Numbered from the stretch's first letter, positions 1 to 11,336 are shown. The stretch is DNA of 64,000 nucleotides from Cryptomeria japonica (GCF_030272615.1 NC_081412.1:547862488-547926487), one strand, 5' to 3'. Numbers and translations: made by a program. Notes: a model not told the origin generated them from the sequence alone.

Positions 1-553
1 AAAAAATGAACCTAGTTAGGAGATGAGGAAGAGACACGCTAAAGTAGGGGCACAAACATGAGGTGTAAATTGGCTTGGTGACCATTTACGATGCTACATT
101 TAGCCCCCACTTTAACATGAGTATGATCCCTTGTAAATACTCGCAGTAAAGTAGACGAAAGAGATGAAAGAGAGGAGCAATTAGGAGCATAATCACAAGG
201 ATATAAGACATCAATAATTTTGATGAACCAACCCCCCAATCTTAGGATCTTAACTCACTCAAACACATGCAAGGGCATAAAACAAGACAAAAACAAAAAG
301 ACAATCAATGACAAACCAATAAAAAAAGGCAAAAGACATGCAAAAAGCTAAAAACTAAAAACAAGACCTCAAATCAACTAGCCAAAGAGACCTCGATATC
401 AAAATGTCTCAACCACTAATATCATTCTTAAAAAATGCTATCTCAAGAATTCTAGTGATCACATAAAAGAGCAAGAGAATGTATCATCCATGAACTACAA
501 ATAGAAAAACTATGAGCTCGTGAGAAGAAAGGAAGAAGCATGGATACAAATTT
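1..553. other. Unassigned left flank of the first LTR element
   Basis: No gene, RNA or clear terminal repeat is visible here. The sequence is moderately AT-rich with short open frames only. It abuts the left end of the minus-strand LTR element that starts at 554. The five bases before that end (549-553, AATTT) do not cleanly match the five after its right end (9265-9269, CATTC), so the target-site duplication is either eroded or was never present. Confidence 0.5.
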
Positions 554-2984
554 TGTTGGAATCCAAGAATACTGAGAGGGGAGGTGAATCAGTGTTCTAC
601 CGGTATGATCAATTTTAACCAATTTAAAACATGCATACACCAACCGGTACACTGGTACATATAGAATTGAAAGAAGTAAAGCAACCAATAAGCCAATCAT
701 ATAAATGAGAACCATAACACACAAAATTATACATGGAAAACCTTAAAGAGGAAAAACCACGGTCGGATTTGTGACCCACAACATCAATCCACTGGCCATA
801 TGAAGAGATATTATAAAATATAGGGGCCTGCACTTGTAGGAAGGCTTATAGCCTAGAGCACATTGCTCGATCACAAAAGGAGCCTCACTGACTACATATA
901 AATCCAAACTACAATCTAGAGAAGTGTGTGAACTGCTAAGATAGCGTCTTCTATGCCAGAATACAGTTTCAGTTAAGCTTTGTCTGTTCTGGTCTGAAAC
1001 CCTAAACCCTTTACCAAAATAACCCTTACATAAATATCCTCACATACATGATCTCTCAGATATATTTTGCATCTCCTTTCTAATACATATTCACATGATA
1101 TCACATATCCATCACAATATCAAAATGATCTAATCCAACTAACCTATATACCCTATAGAATTTATCATGCCTTATGTCGACTTACAAAGATATTTAAAAT
1201 ATCAAATTACATGTCGGCTAGATAATATAAATACATTAATATCAAAAATAATTGTCGATGTCGGATCCAAGAGATGTCGGCCTTCAATACCGATAACCAT
1301 ATTATAAACCATGTTGGCCTGCATTGTCGGTAACCAAAGAAATCCTTCCTTCTTGTCGATGTCAGTGTCGGTGTAGTGTCTGTGAAGTGCTTGTTGATAA
1401 CTCAATGATGAACAGTGAGTACCAAACCGGTACTGAGAGGGGGGGATGAATCATTACAGACACAAAAACTTTTCTTGAACCGGTTTGACTGCAAACAGTG
1501 CACTTGACAGACAAACACAAATACCAGTCTAAACCAGATTACTATCGGTTAAACATAATGAGACTGTGAAAGACATAAACTGGCAACACTTAGCTTTCCA
1601 TACAACATACTTCCTCATTTCCACTTTATCCTTATGCATAAACATGTATTCTATCATTCTGAGATACAATAATTTGCTAGATCAACATGATTCACTGCTA
1701 AATAGGAAATAACAAAACATCACATGAAAGAAGCATCACACATGACACACATATTTTTCACATGGAAACCCAACAGGGAAAAACCATGGTGGGGATGAAT
1801 AACCACAAGTTGTTTTTGAACTCTTTAGAAGTCCACTCTGTTAGGAGCCTAGTATGGTTAAAGATTGTTACAATAGGTTTTGTTAGGAACCGATCTTGTT
1901 AGGGATCACCCGGTTAAGGGTTAAACCCTGTTAAAGGTTACCTTGTTAGAGGATTTTATGAACTCAATGGTTTTGAGTCACCCTGTTAAAGGATTTACAA
2001 CAAGCTGGTTAAAGCTACCTTGTTAAGGGATTTTCCAACTGTTGAAGTGATTAGAGATCAATAGGTATTACAATGATCTGGTAACAACACTCAATGCCAA
2101 TGCAGATCCGCTTAGTTCCTTCCTTTTGCACACTCACTTTGCAGGTATCAATTCTCTTATTTTGGTCTGGCAAGAATCACGTATCTCTGCACTTAGATAC
2201 ACACACAACATTTGCCAACAACTTCAACATGAAACATAACATCGACATTATAGGAAATAGATAGGTCGGTAGCATAAACCCTAAACCCTAAACATTTAGG
2301 TTGATCAATTCAGTCGGTTCAATCCTGACCATTGAACACTTTGCATTTGAATACAACTGTCTTGAACATATCTTAAGACATTCTCCATCGTTTGTTCTTC
2401 ATCGCTTCTTGGAGGCGATAACCCATCACGCGTTCTTCACCGTTTGCAGGAACTTCGCACATTCCCGAGGTAGATAGGATCAATCCCCTTCATGCAAGAT
2501 CCTTCATGCGCACAAGGCTGACGTGGCAACACGATCTGATCTCCATTACAATGCTAACTCATCACACAATGCCATCGATTGAATCACACAGGCTCAAAAC
2601 ACTTCAATCGAAAACCCTGAGGCAGGGACTATCAACCGATAGTCATACCATATTAAACCTTGATAGAAAACATTCCATATACTAGTTCACTTGGACAAAC
2701 ATACCTCTTCACCTTTTGCACATGTACCGGTTCACAACATTATGCCGGTTCACTTTGCCAGTTGCTTAACTTCAATAAACTGGTTCATCTTCAACATATT
2801 ACTGGTTCACTCTTCAGCATATTGACATCAATGACAACACAATATCATCATGTCAACATACTTTGCACATATGCCAACACTTGTTCGTACACATCTGAAC
2901 CAAAACATGAAGCCAGAGCAAGATACCATGTTGCCATCAATGACAACATAGCGAAACCAACCAATTGAGTGTCAATTGCCAACA
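554..2984 (-). repeat. Left LTR (3' LTR in element sense), interrupted
   Basis: This aligns with the LTR at 8324-9264 from TGTTGGAATCC through to the terminal GCCAACA, apart from a 1485-bp insertion plus a 5-bp duplication at 1390-2884. Next to it (2985-2998), the minus strand reads as a purine tract, as expected at a 3' LTR. Its element-sense 3' end carries the stretch GATTCACC...CTCTCAG, which is also seen in the other Copia-type LTRs of this window. Confidence 0.8.
1395..2879 (-). mobile_element. Solo-LTR-like insertion (1485 bp) inside the left LTR
   Basis: The segment starts TGATAACTC and ends GCCAACA. It is flanked by the direct repeat CTTGT at 1390-1394 and 2880-2884. Removing the segment and one repeat restores co-linearity with the other LTR. 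Near its left end it has the GAGAGGGGGGGATGAATC pattern, which on the minus strand matches the conserved LTR 3' end of the Copia-type families here; this sets the orientation. It has no coding potential. A degenerate array built on CCTTGTTAAAGGATT lies at about 1840-2040. This is most simply a solo LTR of a second Copia-type family. Confidence 0.75.
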
Positions 2985-2998
2985 ATCTCCCCCTTTGG
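2985..2998 (-). other. Polypurine tract of the non-autonomous element
   Basis: On the minus strand this reads CCAAAGGGGGAGAT and directly abuts the LTR. That is the position and composition of a plus-strand primer for LTR retroelements, and it closely resembles the tract of the Copia element at 37345-37360. Confidence 0.7.
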
Positions 2999-3300
2999 CA
3001 TTGATGGCAACACTCTTTCATCTGTCGGTTTCATCCTGCCTGCTCCCCCTGAGCTGAATATTCATCAACGATCATAATCAAAAGTACTCCATATTACCAT
3101 ATCTCCCCCTAATGTATACAACTCCCTCTTTCTTTTTCACATCTATATCACTCCCCCTTTGACATCAATGCCATCAAAAATTCCAAAAAAAATGCCAAAG
3201 ATCCAAACCTGTAAAATGAATATCCAAAAATACCTTACCGGAGCTTAACAAATTTAAAAATTTTCGGATATGCCTTCTCCAATAGCTCAAGATGAGTATC

Positions 3301-4956
3301 CTAACCAATTTTGAAAGTGTCAAAAATAGATACAAGTCTATTTAGTATATGAGCAAATGACTCTTTCTCACTTAACTCTGTCGGTGTGAGCTTTCCAACC
3401 ATACACATACATTCCTTCTTATGTACACTGAGTGAATCCAATCGGGGACTCACCAAGCCTCTCAGACTTCTGGCTCTCCTTATGATTTTGTCTTTTTTTT
3501 CTTTCTCAAGAGCAGAAATTTGAGCTTCCAAAACCAAAATTTGACCATCAATGGATGTAGTCAATGAATTCAATCCATCAAAAGAGTTAGCTATACTTGC
3601 AATTTTCTCCTGAAATACCTTAATATTCTTATCCACATTAACTGTAAGTACATCCGTGTTACAAAAAACTCTGTAAATATTTGTACATTGCTTTAAAGAA
3701 TTATCTATAAATTTCAATTTTTCGTCAATCTTCTTCCTCTCGGACTCAATTACTTGATCAAATGTATCTCTTTTAGCCAATGTGAACCTTTCCAATGCTT
3801 GCTGGTTTGAAATCTGTTGCAAGGATTGAAAATGAAATACACTCAGTACTTGTCTTAAGCTTGCCGGATGGGTTCGCTTCTCTGTAAAACTTACAATCTG
3901 AGACTAGTCTATGCAAGATAGTGATAGACTGATCAATAATCCCTTTATCCGTAGATCCCTCCTTCATTAATTTATGTGCAACCATCATCATGAGTTCAGT
4001 AGGACTCATCTCAGTTATGTTTTTCTTTACAACCTACGAGGTGTCAATTGACAACAATGATGGACCTACTATCGGTTCCCTATCGGATTCCCCTTTCTTC
4101 TCCTCTGATGATTTATCCTTAATAGCTTCCTCACTTGCACCAGTGGCTTCACCACTTGGTGCAATCTTTGTAACTGTCGATTCCTCCGTAGGAACTGTAA
4201 CCTCAACCTGTACATTTGTATCCAGAGGACTGTTGTCCTCAACATTAATATCCTGTACAATATTAACCTTTTCACTTTTTGTATTTATCGGTATCTCAAC
4301 ATTTGCCTATACATTTGTATCTACCGGGGGCTTAATTTCCACTATCTTAATATTTTTCAAAATTGAGGGTGAAGTACCCATAATACCCTTTCCTTTTCCT
4401 TCAACCGGGGTATCTGCAATGTCTGTCTTTGATTCTGGTGAAGTAAAGAAACCTCGGTTCTCTTCAAAGAACTTAACCCATGCCTTGTGGGTCTCCTTTA
4501 TTATCTCATTTACCCTTCCTGGCATAAGACTGGTTATTCTATTTTTGATTTTAAAGACTTTCATATCTGCCACCTCAAGTGTCCTATCCATTTCCTCTAG
4601 AGTATTTATTTAGAAACACAAACAAATAACAACTCTTGAATTTTTATGTGCTTATCTTCTTGCATTGATGACAGTCTCCAAGCATCTAGCATATCATACA
4701 ATTTTGTTGGTATTTGGTCTTCGATTTCTATCAAGGCTTTCTTATAAATATCCAAATATAACAATATTGCTTCCTCTACCTCTCTTTGTTCATCATTCTC
4801 TAAACGATCATAGTAAAATTGTACATTCTTTAACATGCCATACTTAGTTATTTCATCTACTAATTCTACACAAGTTTTTAGTGGAATGATAGTTACATTA
4901 CTAGATTGAACAGTTGTATCAATGCCATTCTTCTTCTTCCTATTGGCAATTAACAC
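3301..4956 (-). pseudogene. Second reading frame of the non-autonomous element, C-terminal part, function unknown
   Basis: Minus-strand open stretches at 4956-4606, 4591-4307, 4009-3773 and 3822-3301 read as one decayed protein broken by stops and frameshifts. The last about 170 residues are rich in Lys, Glu and Leu and look coiled-coil, with a dense E/K run near the middle (about 3480-3540). The middle has an acidic, low-complexity linker. Nothing resembles protease, integrase, RT or RNase H. The frame continues upstream beyond the solo LTR at 4940-5862, which splits it. It could be a captured cellular sequence or a lineage-specific element protein; I do not recognise it. Confidence 0.5.
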
Positions 4957-5862
4957 TCATTGGATTCATTTTGTTGTCATTGATGGCAACAAGATCAGAT
5001 GAAAGTCATTTACTGACACTAGGAAGCATATATTGGCAGATACCGGCTTTGGAGCATTCAAGGCTACACCGACACCGACGCTGACATCAATACTTCATTG
5101 GAAGCCAACATCTAGGAGGATTTACTAAATAAATCATTTTGTAAATATTGTCAAGACTGACATTGAATATCTTTTGTAAATATTGTCAAGACTGACATTG
5201 AATATCTTTTGTAAATGTATAAGGAATATCATTTGTAATAAGTGTATAGGTCAATCTGCTAGGTTATTTTTTATAGGATGAGATGTGTGGATATAGGAGA
5301 ATATAGTAGAACTGTATAATGTGAAATATATGTATGGAGATCATTGTGTATGCAAATGTTATATCATGCAATGATATGTAGATAGCTTGGAAAGCATTCT
5401 TGGAGGAGAAGAGATATCGGTAGTAGTTCAGGGTTTATGAATCGATACAGAGCAGAGATAGAACCGAAACTCTATTTGGCATAATAGATGCATTATTGAG
5501 TTCATTTTCAATAATTTACTTTAGCAGAAAGCTTGTAGTCAGTGAGGCTCTTTAGTGACGAGCAGTATGCTATAGGCAGTGTGCCTTCCTGCATGTGCAA
5601 GCCCCTATTACATGTAATATCTTTTTATATGGTCAGTGAACTGATATTGTGGGTCACAAATCCCACCATGGTTTTTCCTCGTTGAGGTTTTTCACGTATA
5701 AATTTTGTGTTATGGTGTTCATTTATGTGGTTGGTTTATTTGTCTCTTGTTATATATTTATTTGTTTATCGGTTTATATATGCATGGTATAAAAGGATAA
5801 AAATTGTTCATACCGACATAACATTGATTCACCCCCCCTCTCAGCGTTCTTAGATCCCAACA
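4940..5862 (+). mobile_element. Solo LTR of the host element's own family, opposite orientation
   Basis: The left end (TATTGGCAATTAACACTCAT) matches the reverse complement of the terminal part of the 8324-9264 LTR. The right end (CTCTCAGCGTTCTTAGATCC, then CAACA) matches the reverse complement of that LTR's other end. So this is the same family (923 versus 941 bp), inserted plus-sense into a minus-sense relative. The direct repeat CTTCC at 4935-4939 and 5863-5867 is a clean 5-bp target-site duplication. The first dinucleotide is TA rather than TG, presumably a later G-to-A change. It has no internal coding region. Confidence 0.85.
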
Positions 5863-5867
5863 CTTCC

Positions 5868-7294
5868 TTCTACCAGTACCAGATGGAGCTGAAGGTGTTA
5901 CTTTTGGTGCTTGCTTCTGTGACGGTAACTTGAATGTAACTTTCCTGACCGGTTGCTTTTTAGCCTCTACCTTGGTTTCCTTTGTTTTCTTCTTTATAAC
6001 CCTTTTGAAAGCCAGGGGTGTGTCATCCTCAGATTCAGATTTTGCTGTAACAAGCTCAATGATTATTTCTGGATCCTTCCTCTTTCTACCTTTCTTCGGG
6101 ACAACATCAATTAATGCTTTAATGTCCTATGAAACCTTTTATACAAACTTGCTTGCCTTTCCTTCCTGCTTCTCTCTTTTCTTCCGGTTGAACTCTGTTT
6201 CAACTTCTGGTGTCTTTTGTTTAGCAGTACCATAGGGCTTCTCAGCCTCATCAACAGGTCCATCAATCAACATCTTTGCATAAGCATCAAGGATCTATAC
6301 ATCAACTTCATAGCCCATTTCCTCAATCTAGATCTTCTGGGGCTTGACCGCTTCCATGAGTGTTTCATCTTTCTTCACCATGAAGCATATGTCAGTTGAG
6401 TATTTTTCAACAATATGCTTAGGAACCCTTTCCATAGATTTCATAGACTTTTGGAATGCTTTAAAATATCCCCATACCTTGTCATCCCTTTGATTGCCTA
6501 AAGTAGCAATTGACTGTTTCAATTGTCTCCCTATCGAGATATCAAATGCCCATTGTCTCTTCCCAAAACCGGGAGTGTCATTCATGAAAAATAACATTAA
6601 GTAGACAATTAAGTTTCCATACTGGAAATTCCCTTTCTTTTCTCCTTTAATCTTTCCTAGGTTTATTAACAATTCATCCAACATCCAACCACATAGATCC
6701 AATTTCTTATTCTCTCATCATTTTGAAAGCTACGAAAATGCAGGAGCTAGAAACATAATTCTGTTGGTTTGACTGAGTTACTTTATAACCAATGATCATG
6801 CTACCGAGTCTGATGTCTGTGTCGGTAATAGTGTTGATTCTCATAGATCTCCTGTCTGATGTTGCGCTGGTGATTTTGTTTACATAATCATTAGAGACCT
6901 TCTTATCTGGACGTTGCCCAACATGTGGTAAACCAGTGATTGCCTTGATGACTTCCTTGGTGATCTTGTAACGTCTATCCAACCATATAAACTCTCCATG
7001 TACTCTGCTCAAAACATACCTAATGATTTCATCTTCGAATTATGGAATGTCCAGAATGCCAGTAAACCCCAAGTCTTCAATGTGCTTGTATGCCGGTTTG
7101 ATCTTTCCAAAATCTCCCATAAGCTTTCTCATGCACATGCCCTTTATATCAGATGTCCCCAAATCCTCAATGTGACAATGTATGTATGCCCTAACATCTT
7201 CGACATAAACCACTCCTTCTGAAACACGAGAAAATGCTCCAACCGAGTCATCCAAGGTAGCCACATGCAGATACCGCTTGAAAGTTGGCCTGGG
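5868..7294 (-). pseudogene. Second reading frame of the non-autonomous element, N-terminal part, function unknown
   Basis: The minus-strand frame from about 7294 down to 6707 is almost continuous, with one TAA at 7040-7042 that a single C-to-T change would explain. A frameshift near 6705 leads into the stretch 6702-6328, followed by more breaks in a Lys-rich region down to 5868. A segment around 6950-7000 (a Trp-Leu-Asp-Arg-Arg start, then an ITKEVIKAITGLP stretch) has the style of plant transposon-associated domains that precede a GLP motif, but I cannot assign it to a named family. The reading frame begins just after the inverted repeat, and no convincing ATG start is visible. Confidence 0.5.
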
Positions 7295-7504
7295 ATGGTC
7301 ATAAGATAGAAGATTGTAGAATGTTAAATGCTATGCATGTGGAAAATTTGAACATATGGCTAATCAATGCAGGTCAAGCAATAATAAGCTGTGAATCATT
7401 TGCTAAAACCGATATAATTGCTTGACCTGCATTGATTAGCCATATGTTCAATTTTTCCACATGCATAGCATTTAACTTTTTGCAATCTTATGTCTTATGA
7501 CCAT
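7295..7504. repeat. 88-bp inverted repeat of a zinc-knuckle coding segment
   Basis: The left arm (7295-7382) and right arm (7417-7504) are near-perfect reverse complements around a 34-base spacer. The right arm, read on the minus strand, is the end of gag (second and third zinc knuckles). The left arm, read on the plus strand, encodes the same third knuckle (CYACGKFEHMANQC pattern, C-x2-C-x4-H-x4-C). The gag segment was therefore duplicated in inverted orientation. RNA across this region could form a long hairpin. Confidence 0.85.
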
Positions 7505-8255
7505 ACTTATTACATTTAGAACATTGACCGAGAGCAGAATCAAGGTTTTGATTTGCTCTGTCTCTACATTGCCTAGCCATGTGACCAAATTTATTGCAAA
7601 CAAAACATCTACCATTAAATTTATAAGCATTAAACTACCTTACCGGTACCTTATGATTTTGATCTTCATTAACAGTACCGAAACTCTGTCCTTGCTCTAA
7701 TCCAAGTCCATTGGAATCTCCAATCTGCCTTCGTCTCTTCAATAACTCATCTAGTTGTGCTGAACTAATCTTGAATTTCTCTTTATACTCATTTGTAGTA
7801 GTTAGATCTTCTCTCAGAATTATAATTTGTCTCTCAAGCTCTTGTTCATTACTCTGGGATTGTACTAAATCAGTTCTCAACATATCATTCTCATGAACCA
7901 ACCTACCACATTCTTCAAATTTGTTCTTCAAAGATACAACAAGATTTTCTTCCTTTTTCTTCCAATCCTAAATCTCCTTAGACATTCTCACAATTATAGC
8001 TTGCATTTCATTTCTCATGACCATGTTCTCTTGACTCAATTTCTGACACTGTTCCTTAAGTGCATCTTTCTCTTCATCATCCTGATTTTGTAAAAGTTCC
8101 TTCCTCCTAGCTCGAACAGATGACAACCTCTCATGTGGGACAAGAATGAATTCCTTAGTAGAATTCAATTCATCTTGTAGCTTAAAGTTCTTCATCCTTT
8201 CAACATCATAATTTTCAAGTATCATCTCAAATTGCTTTTCCAAACCCATATCCAT
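7417..8255 (-). pseudogene. Gag-like protein with coiled coil and zinc knuckles, broken
   Basis: I start this at the minus-strand ATG at 8255, about 55 bases inside the primer site. One frame runs through to the zinc knuckles with stops at 7968-7970 and 7635-7637 and a third inside knuckle two. The N-terminal about 200 residues are heptad-rich (many E, K, L, Q) and look like a long coiled coil. Two CCHC boxes follow (C-x2-C-x4-H-x4-C, about 7500-7600), then a third in the right arm of the inverted repeat. Zinc knuckles bind the element's RNA in Gag proteins generally; the coiled coil probably serves assembly. No protease follows. Confidence 0.65.
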
Positions 8256-8309
8256 GGATTCCGGATTCAGGATTCTCCTCAAACTATTAAACTTCCTCTG
8301 AGGCACAAG

Positions 8310-8321
8310 GCTCTGATACCA
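8310..8321 (-). other. Primer-binding site, initiator-Met type
   Basis: The minus strand reads TGGTATCAGAGC two bases inside the right LTR. This is the classical complement of the plant initiator-methionine tRNA 3' end used by most plant Copia elements. It fixes the element's orientation as minus. Confidence 0.9.
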
Positions 8322-8323
8322 AT

Positions 8324-9264
8324 TGTTGGAATCCAAGAACATTGAGAGAGAGGCGGGGGGCGAATCAGTGTTCTACGGGTATGATCAATTTTAACCTTAT
8401 TAAAACATGCATATACCAATCGATATACCGATACATACAAAATTGAAAGAAGTAAAGAAACCAATAAGCCAATCACATAAATGAGAACCATAACACACAT
8501 AATTATACGTGGAAAACCTCAAAAGGGAAAAACCATGGTGGGATTTGTGACCCACAATATCAATCCACTGGTCATATGAAGAGATATTACAAAATATAGG
8601 AGCCTGCACTTGCAGGAAGACTTACAACCTAGAGCACACTGTTAAATCACAAAAGGAGCCTCACTGACTACATATAAATCTAGACTACAATCCGAAGAAG
8701 TGTGTGAATTGCTAAGATAACATCTTCTATGCCAGAATACAGTTCTGATTAAGCTTTGTTTGTTCCAGTCTGAAACCCTAAACCCTTTAACAGAATAACC
8801 CTTATATAAATATTTTCACATACATGATCTCTCAGATATATTTCGCATCTCCTTCCTAATACATGTTCACATGATATCGCATATCCATCACAATATCAAA
8901 ATGATCTAATCCAACTGATCTATATACCCTATACAATTTATCATGCCTTATGTCGACTTACAAAGATATTTACAATATCAAATTACACGTTGGCTAGATA
9001 GCATAAATACATGAATATCAAGAACAATTGCCGATGCCGAATCCAAGAGATGTCGGCCTCCAATACCGATAACCATATTTTAAATCATGTCGGCCTGCAT
9101 TGCCGATAACCAAAGAAATCCTCCCTTCTTGCCAGTGTCGGTGTAGTGTCTGTGAAGTGCCTGTCGATACACAACTAAACCAAAACATAAAGACGAAACA
9201 AGATACCACGTTTCCATCAATGACAACATAGTGAAACCAACCAATTGAGTGTCAATTGCCAACA
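8324..9264 (-). repeat. Right LTR (5' LTR in element sense), 941 bp
   Basis: It starts TGTTGGAATCC and ends GTCAATTGCCAACA on the plus strand, giving TG...CA termini with short inverted ends. It is the undisturbed reference copy for the interrupted LTR at 554-2984 and the solo LTR at 4940-5862. It promotes minus-sense transcription toward the gag-like frame. Confidence 0.85.
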
Positions 9265-9944
9265 CATTCTAGATGTGTTTTTCTAGGTGATCCATGTTGG
9301 GGAGGAGAGTAGGAATAGTCTAGTTGTGCTTAAATAAAATAAATGCAAGCATCTAGAGGTCTCCATGTACATTTAGGAAAGTGTCCAAGGGGACATAGGT
9401 GGTTGAAATTATTTAATATTTGTTGCTCTCCAAGAGGGGCGTGGGCGAGCAAAAAACATATTTGGGATCTTGCCCCGGTCAAGCCTCTAATAACATATCT
9501 CAATTTGAAGTAGTTGAAAAGTTGTAGGCATGTAGCGCTTGGTGGAGATGTAGGAAACCATGACTATTTAAGTAGATGTGCATAAGAATTACAATAATGG
9601 ATGCCTTAGGTATCTAAAAATGTTAAGTGTATAGGTAAAATCAATAATGTGCTAGATTATGCTTTTCTTTTTAGGTGTATCCATTTAAAATCATCATACT
9701 CAGGATCAATTTGAGTATCAACCACAAATTAGGGTTAGTGTTTAGTTAAAAGATAAGTGTTTATGTGGAAAAACACAAATTTGAATACATAAAACATTAT
9801 TATATATTATGATTCAAAAAGACGCTAACATGTTGTAAATAACACACAAACATAAATCCCAATTTTAAATATCAAAGAAATGCAAGGGATTAGCGGAAAA
9901 TTGGCTAATGCCCTTAAAAACATTAAGTAATTTGTTTATTTTCT

Positions 9945-10125
9945 GTTTTGGCTGGATGTTGCTGGTTATGTTGGGCTTTTGTGCTGGCTTTTGCCTAGTA
10001 CTTTGCTGTTTTTTTGGTAGTTTGTCCTATCTTGTTTCTTAATGCTCTTATATTTTAAGGTTCTTTTGTAACGGGTTTTAGGGTCCCTTCAAAACCTGTT
10101 TTTCCCGTAATAAAAAACACACACA
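9945..10125 (+). mobile_element. Probable LINE 3' end
   Basis: A T/G-rich stretch is followed by GGGTCCCTTCAAAACC, a CCCGTAATAAAAAACAC tail and then an A/C-rich run. A T/G-rich 3' region ending in an AATAAA-containing, A-rich tail is typical of truncated plant LINE copies. A similar tail occurs near 30200-30255. The call is by resemblance only; no coding part remains here. Confidence 0.35.
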
Positions 10126-10664
10126 AACATAAATAAAAATAGATATTTATAATGTGCAAGAGTATATCCAACTCAAAGAAAATATATTTAAAATAATTAA
10201 TAATCCAAAAAATTTAAATTAATCTAAATTATATTTATTGTAAATATACACTTTAAACAAATACGAAACAAAGCAATTCATTGTATTTTTAAATAGTTGG
10301 ATCCTGTCACTGGGTCCTTGGTCTATTGCAAAAGTTGAAAGGTTCTTAATGAGCCCACAAGGGATCAAGTCTTGTTGAGTACAAGACTCCGATATCATAA
10401 GGGATGAGGCTGGGTTTGTGCCTTGCTCTTAGCCGATACTTGACTCTTAACCGAGAAGGTTTCAGCCTAAACAAAAACTTTATAAATAAAAAATCTTTGA
10501 AGAAAAAAAACAGTTTGAACTAGCTGTACGGCATTAAAAAGTCAAACTGTAATTAATAGAAAAGGTAATCTACAGTTGATAAAAATTAAAAGCAACTCAT
10601 GCTACGATTTGTTCCTCTGCATTGAATTTACGCGGCGAGAACAAAAGGAAAAAGTAATGAGATT

Positions 10665-10673
10665 TTTCCCGCC
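10665..10673 (+). promoter_or_regulatory. E2F-type site (TTTCCCGCC)
   Basis: TTTCCCGCC matches the E2F consensus TTTSSCGC and its extended form exactly. It lies about 1.9 kb before the RAD5A start codon. E2F sites are common in plant promoters of S-phase and DNA-repair genes. If a 5'-UTR intron ends at 12523, the transcription start could lie near this site. That link is inference. Confidence 0.4.
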
Positions 10674-11220
10674 AAGATGAAATGTTTAACACACTCATTT
10701 TACCTCCAATATATTCAAAATTTTCCACCGAGTCTTACAAACATATATACTTTTCATCTTATGCATTTTTTTATCAACGGTTTGTCTTTTCTCTGGATCA
10801 ACTGATGAGTGTTTGAGCAGGTTTGTCGGGTATGCATTTCCACCGTTTTTATGTGCATCTTTTGAATTGCTTCAAATCATTGCTTTCTAATTCTTTCAGT
10901 ATTCACAGGCTGGGGATATCCTTTTCATTAAAGAATTTGAATTATCTTGAAAATGGGTGATCAGAAGCATTAAACTGATCTTTTTTTTCTAGAATTAATT
11001 CACATTGCTATATGGGCATCAATAATAAACATCTGATAAAACAATCAATTAACCTCAGAAATCTTTGCATTGTAAAGTTCAGGCACAGGCTGTACCTTTT
11101 CGTTGATTTTTGCACCAGTCATTCATTTTTTCACCATAGGTATTGCATTAGTAGGTTACATTCCACTTAACTTTTGCTTAATTCTTCTGCCTGGGTTTCA
11201 TGATTATTTTTGAGAGGAAC

Positions 11221-11336
11221 CTGGGTATAGGTATTGTTGCTAGTACCGAAGAGGCTTGATATGGTGGGTACACTAGGAATCTTGGTATAGGCATATTGAT
11301 TACACTGAAGAGGCTTGATATGGTGGGTACATTTGT
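11221..11336. repeat. Imperfect tandem duplication, unit about 58 bp
   Basis: Two adjacent copies share GGTATAGG and the 25-bp block that starts GAAGAGGCTTGATATGG. No coding or terminal-repeat context is apparent. Confidence 0.7.

Larger units (their letters stand above)
554..9264 (-). mobile_element. Non-autonomous Copia-type LTR retroelement, old and nested
   Basis: Two LTRs that begin TGTTGG and end CCAACA on the plus strand bound an 8.7-kb unit. The order is right LTR (5' in element sense), an initiator-Met-type primer site, a gag with zinc knuckles, a second long reading frame of unknown function, a purine tract and the left LTR. No aspartic protease, integrase, reverse transcriptase or RNase H motif was found in any frame, so it would depend on proteins supplied by another element. 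Subtracting the insertion in the left LTR gives 941 bp, exactly the length of the right LTR. The LTRs differ at many positions, so the insertion is old. No clean target-site duplication is visible. Confidence 0.8.

Noticed and set aside
2276-2292. Short telomere-like CCCTAAA repeat (two units)
   Set aside because: Only about two units inside an LTR-like insertion; similar phrases (AACCCTAAACCC) recur in the other LTR family. Too short for an interstitial telomere.
3990-4613. Plus-strand open frame (207 codons)
   Set aside because: Antisense to the second frame of the non-autonomous element and full of S, T, F and V, as expected for the reverse of a Lys/Glu/Asp-rich protein.
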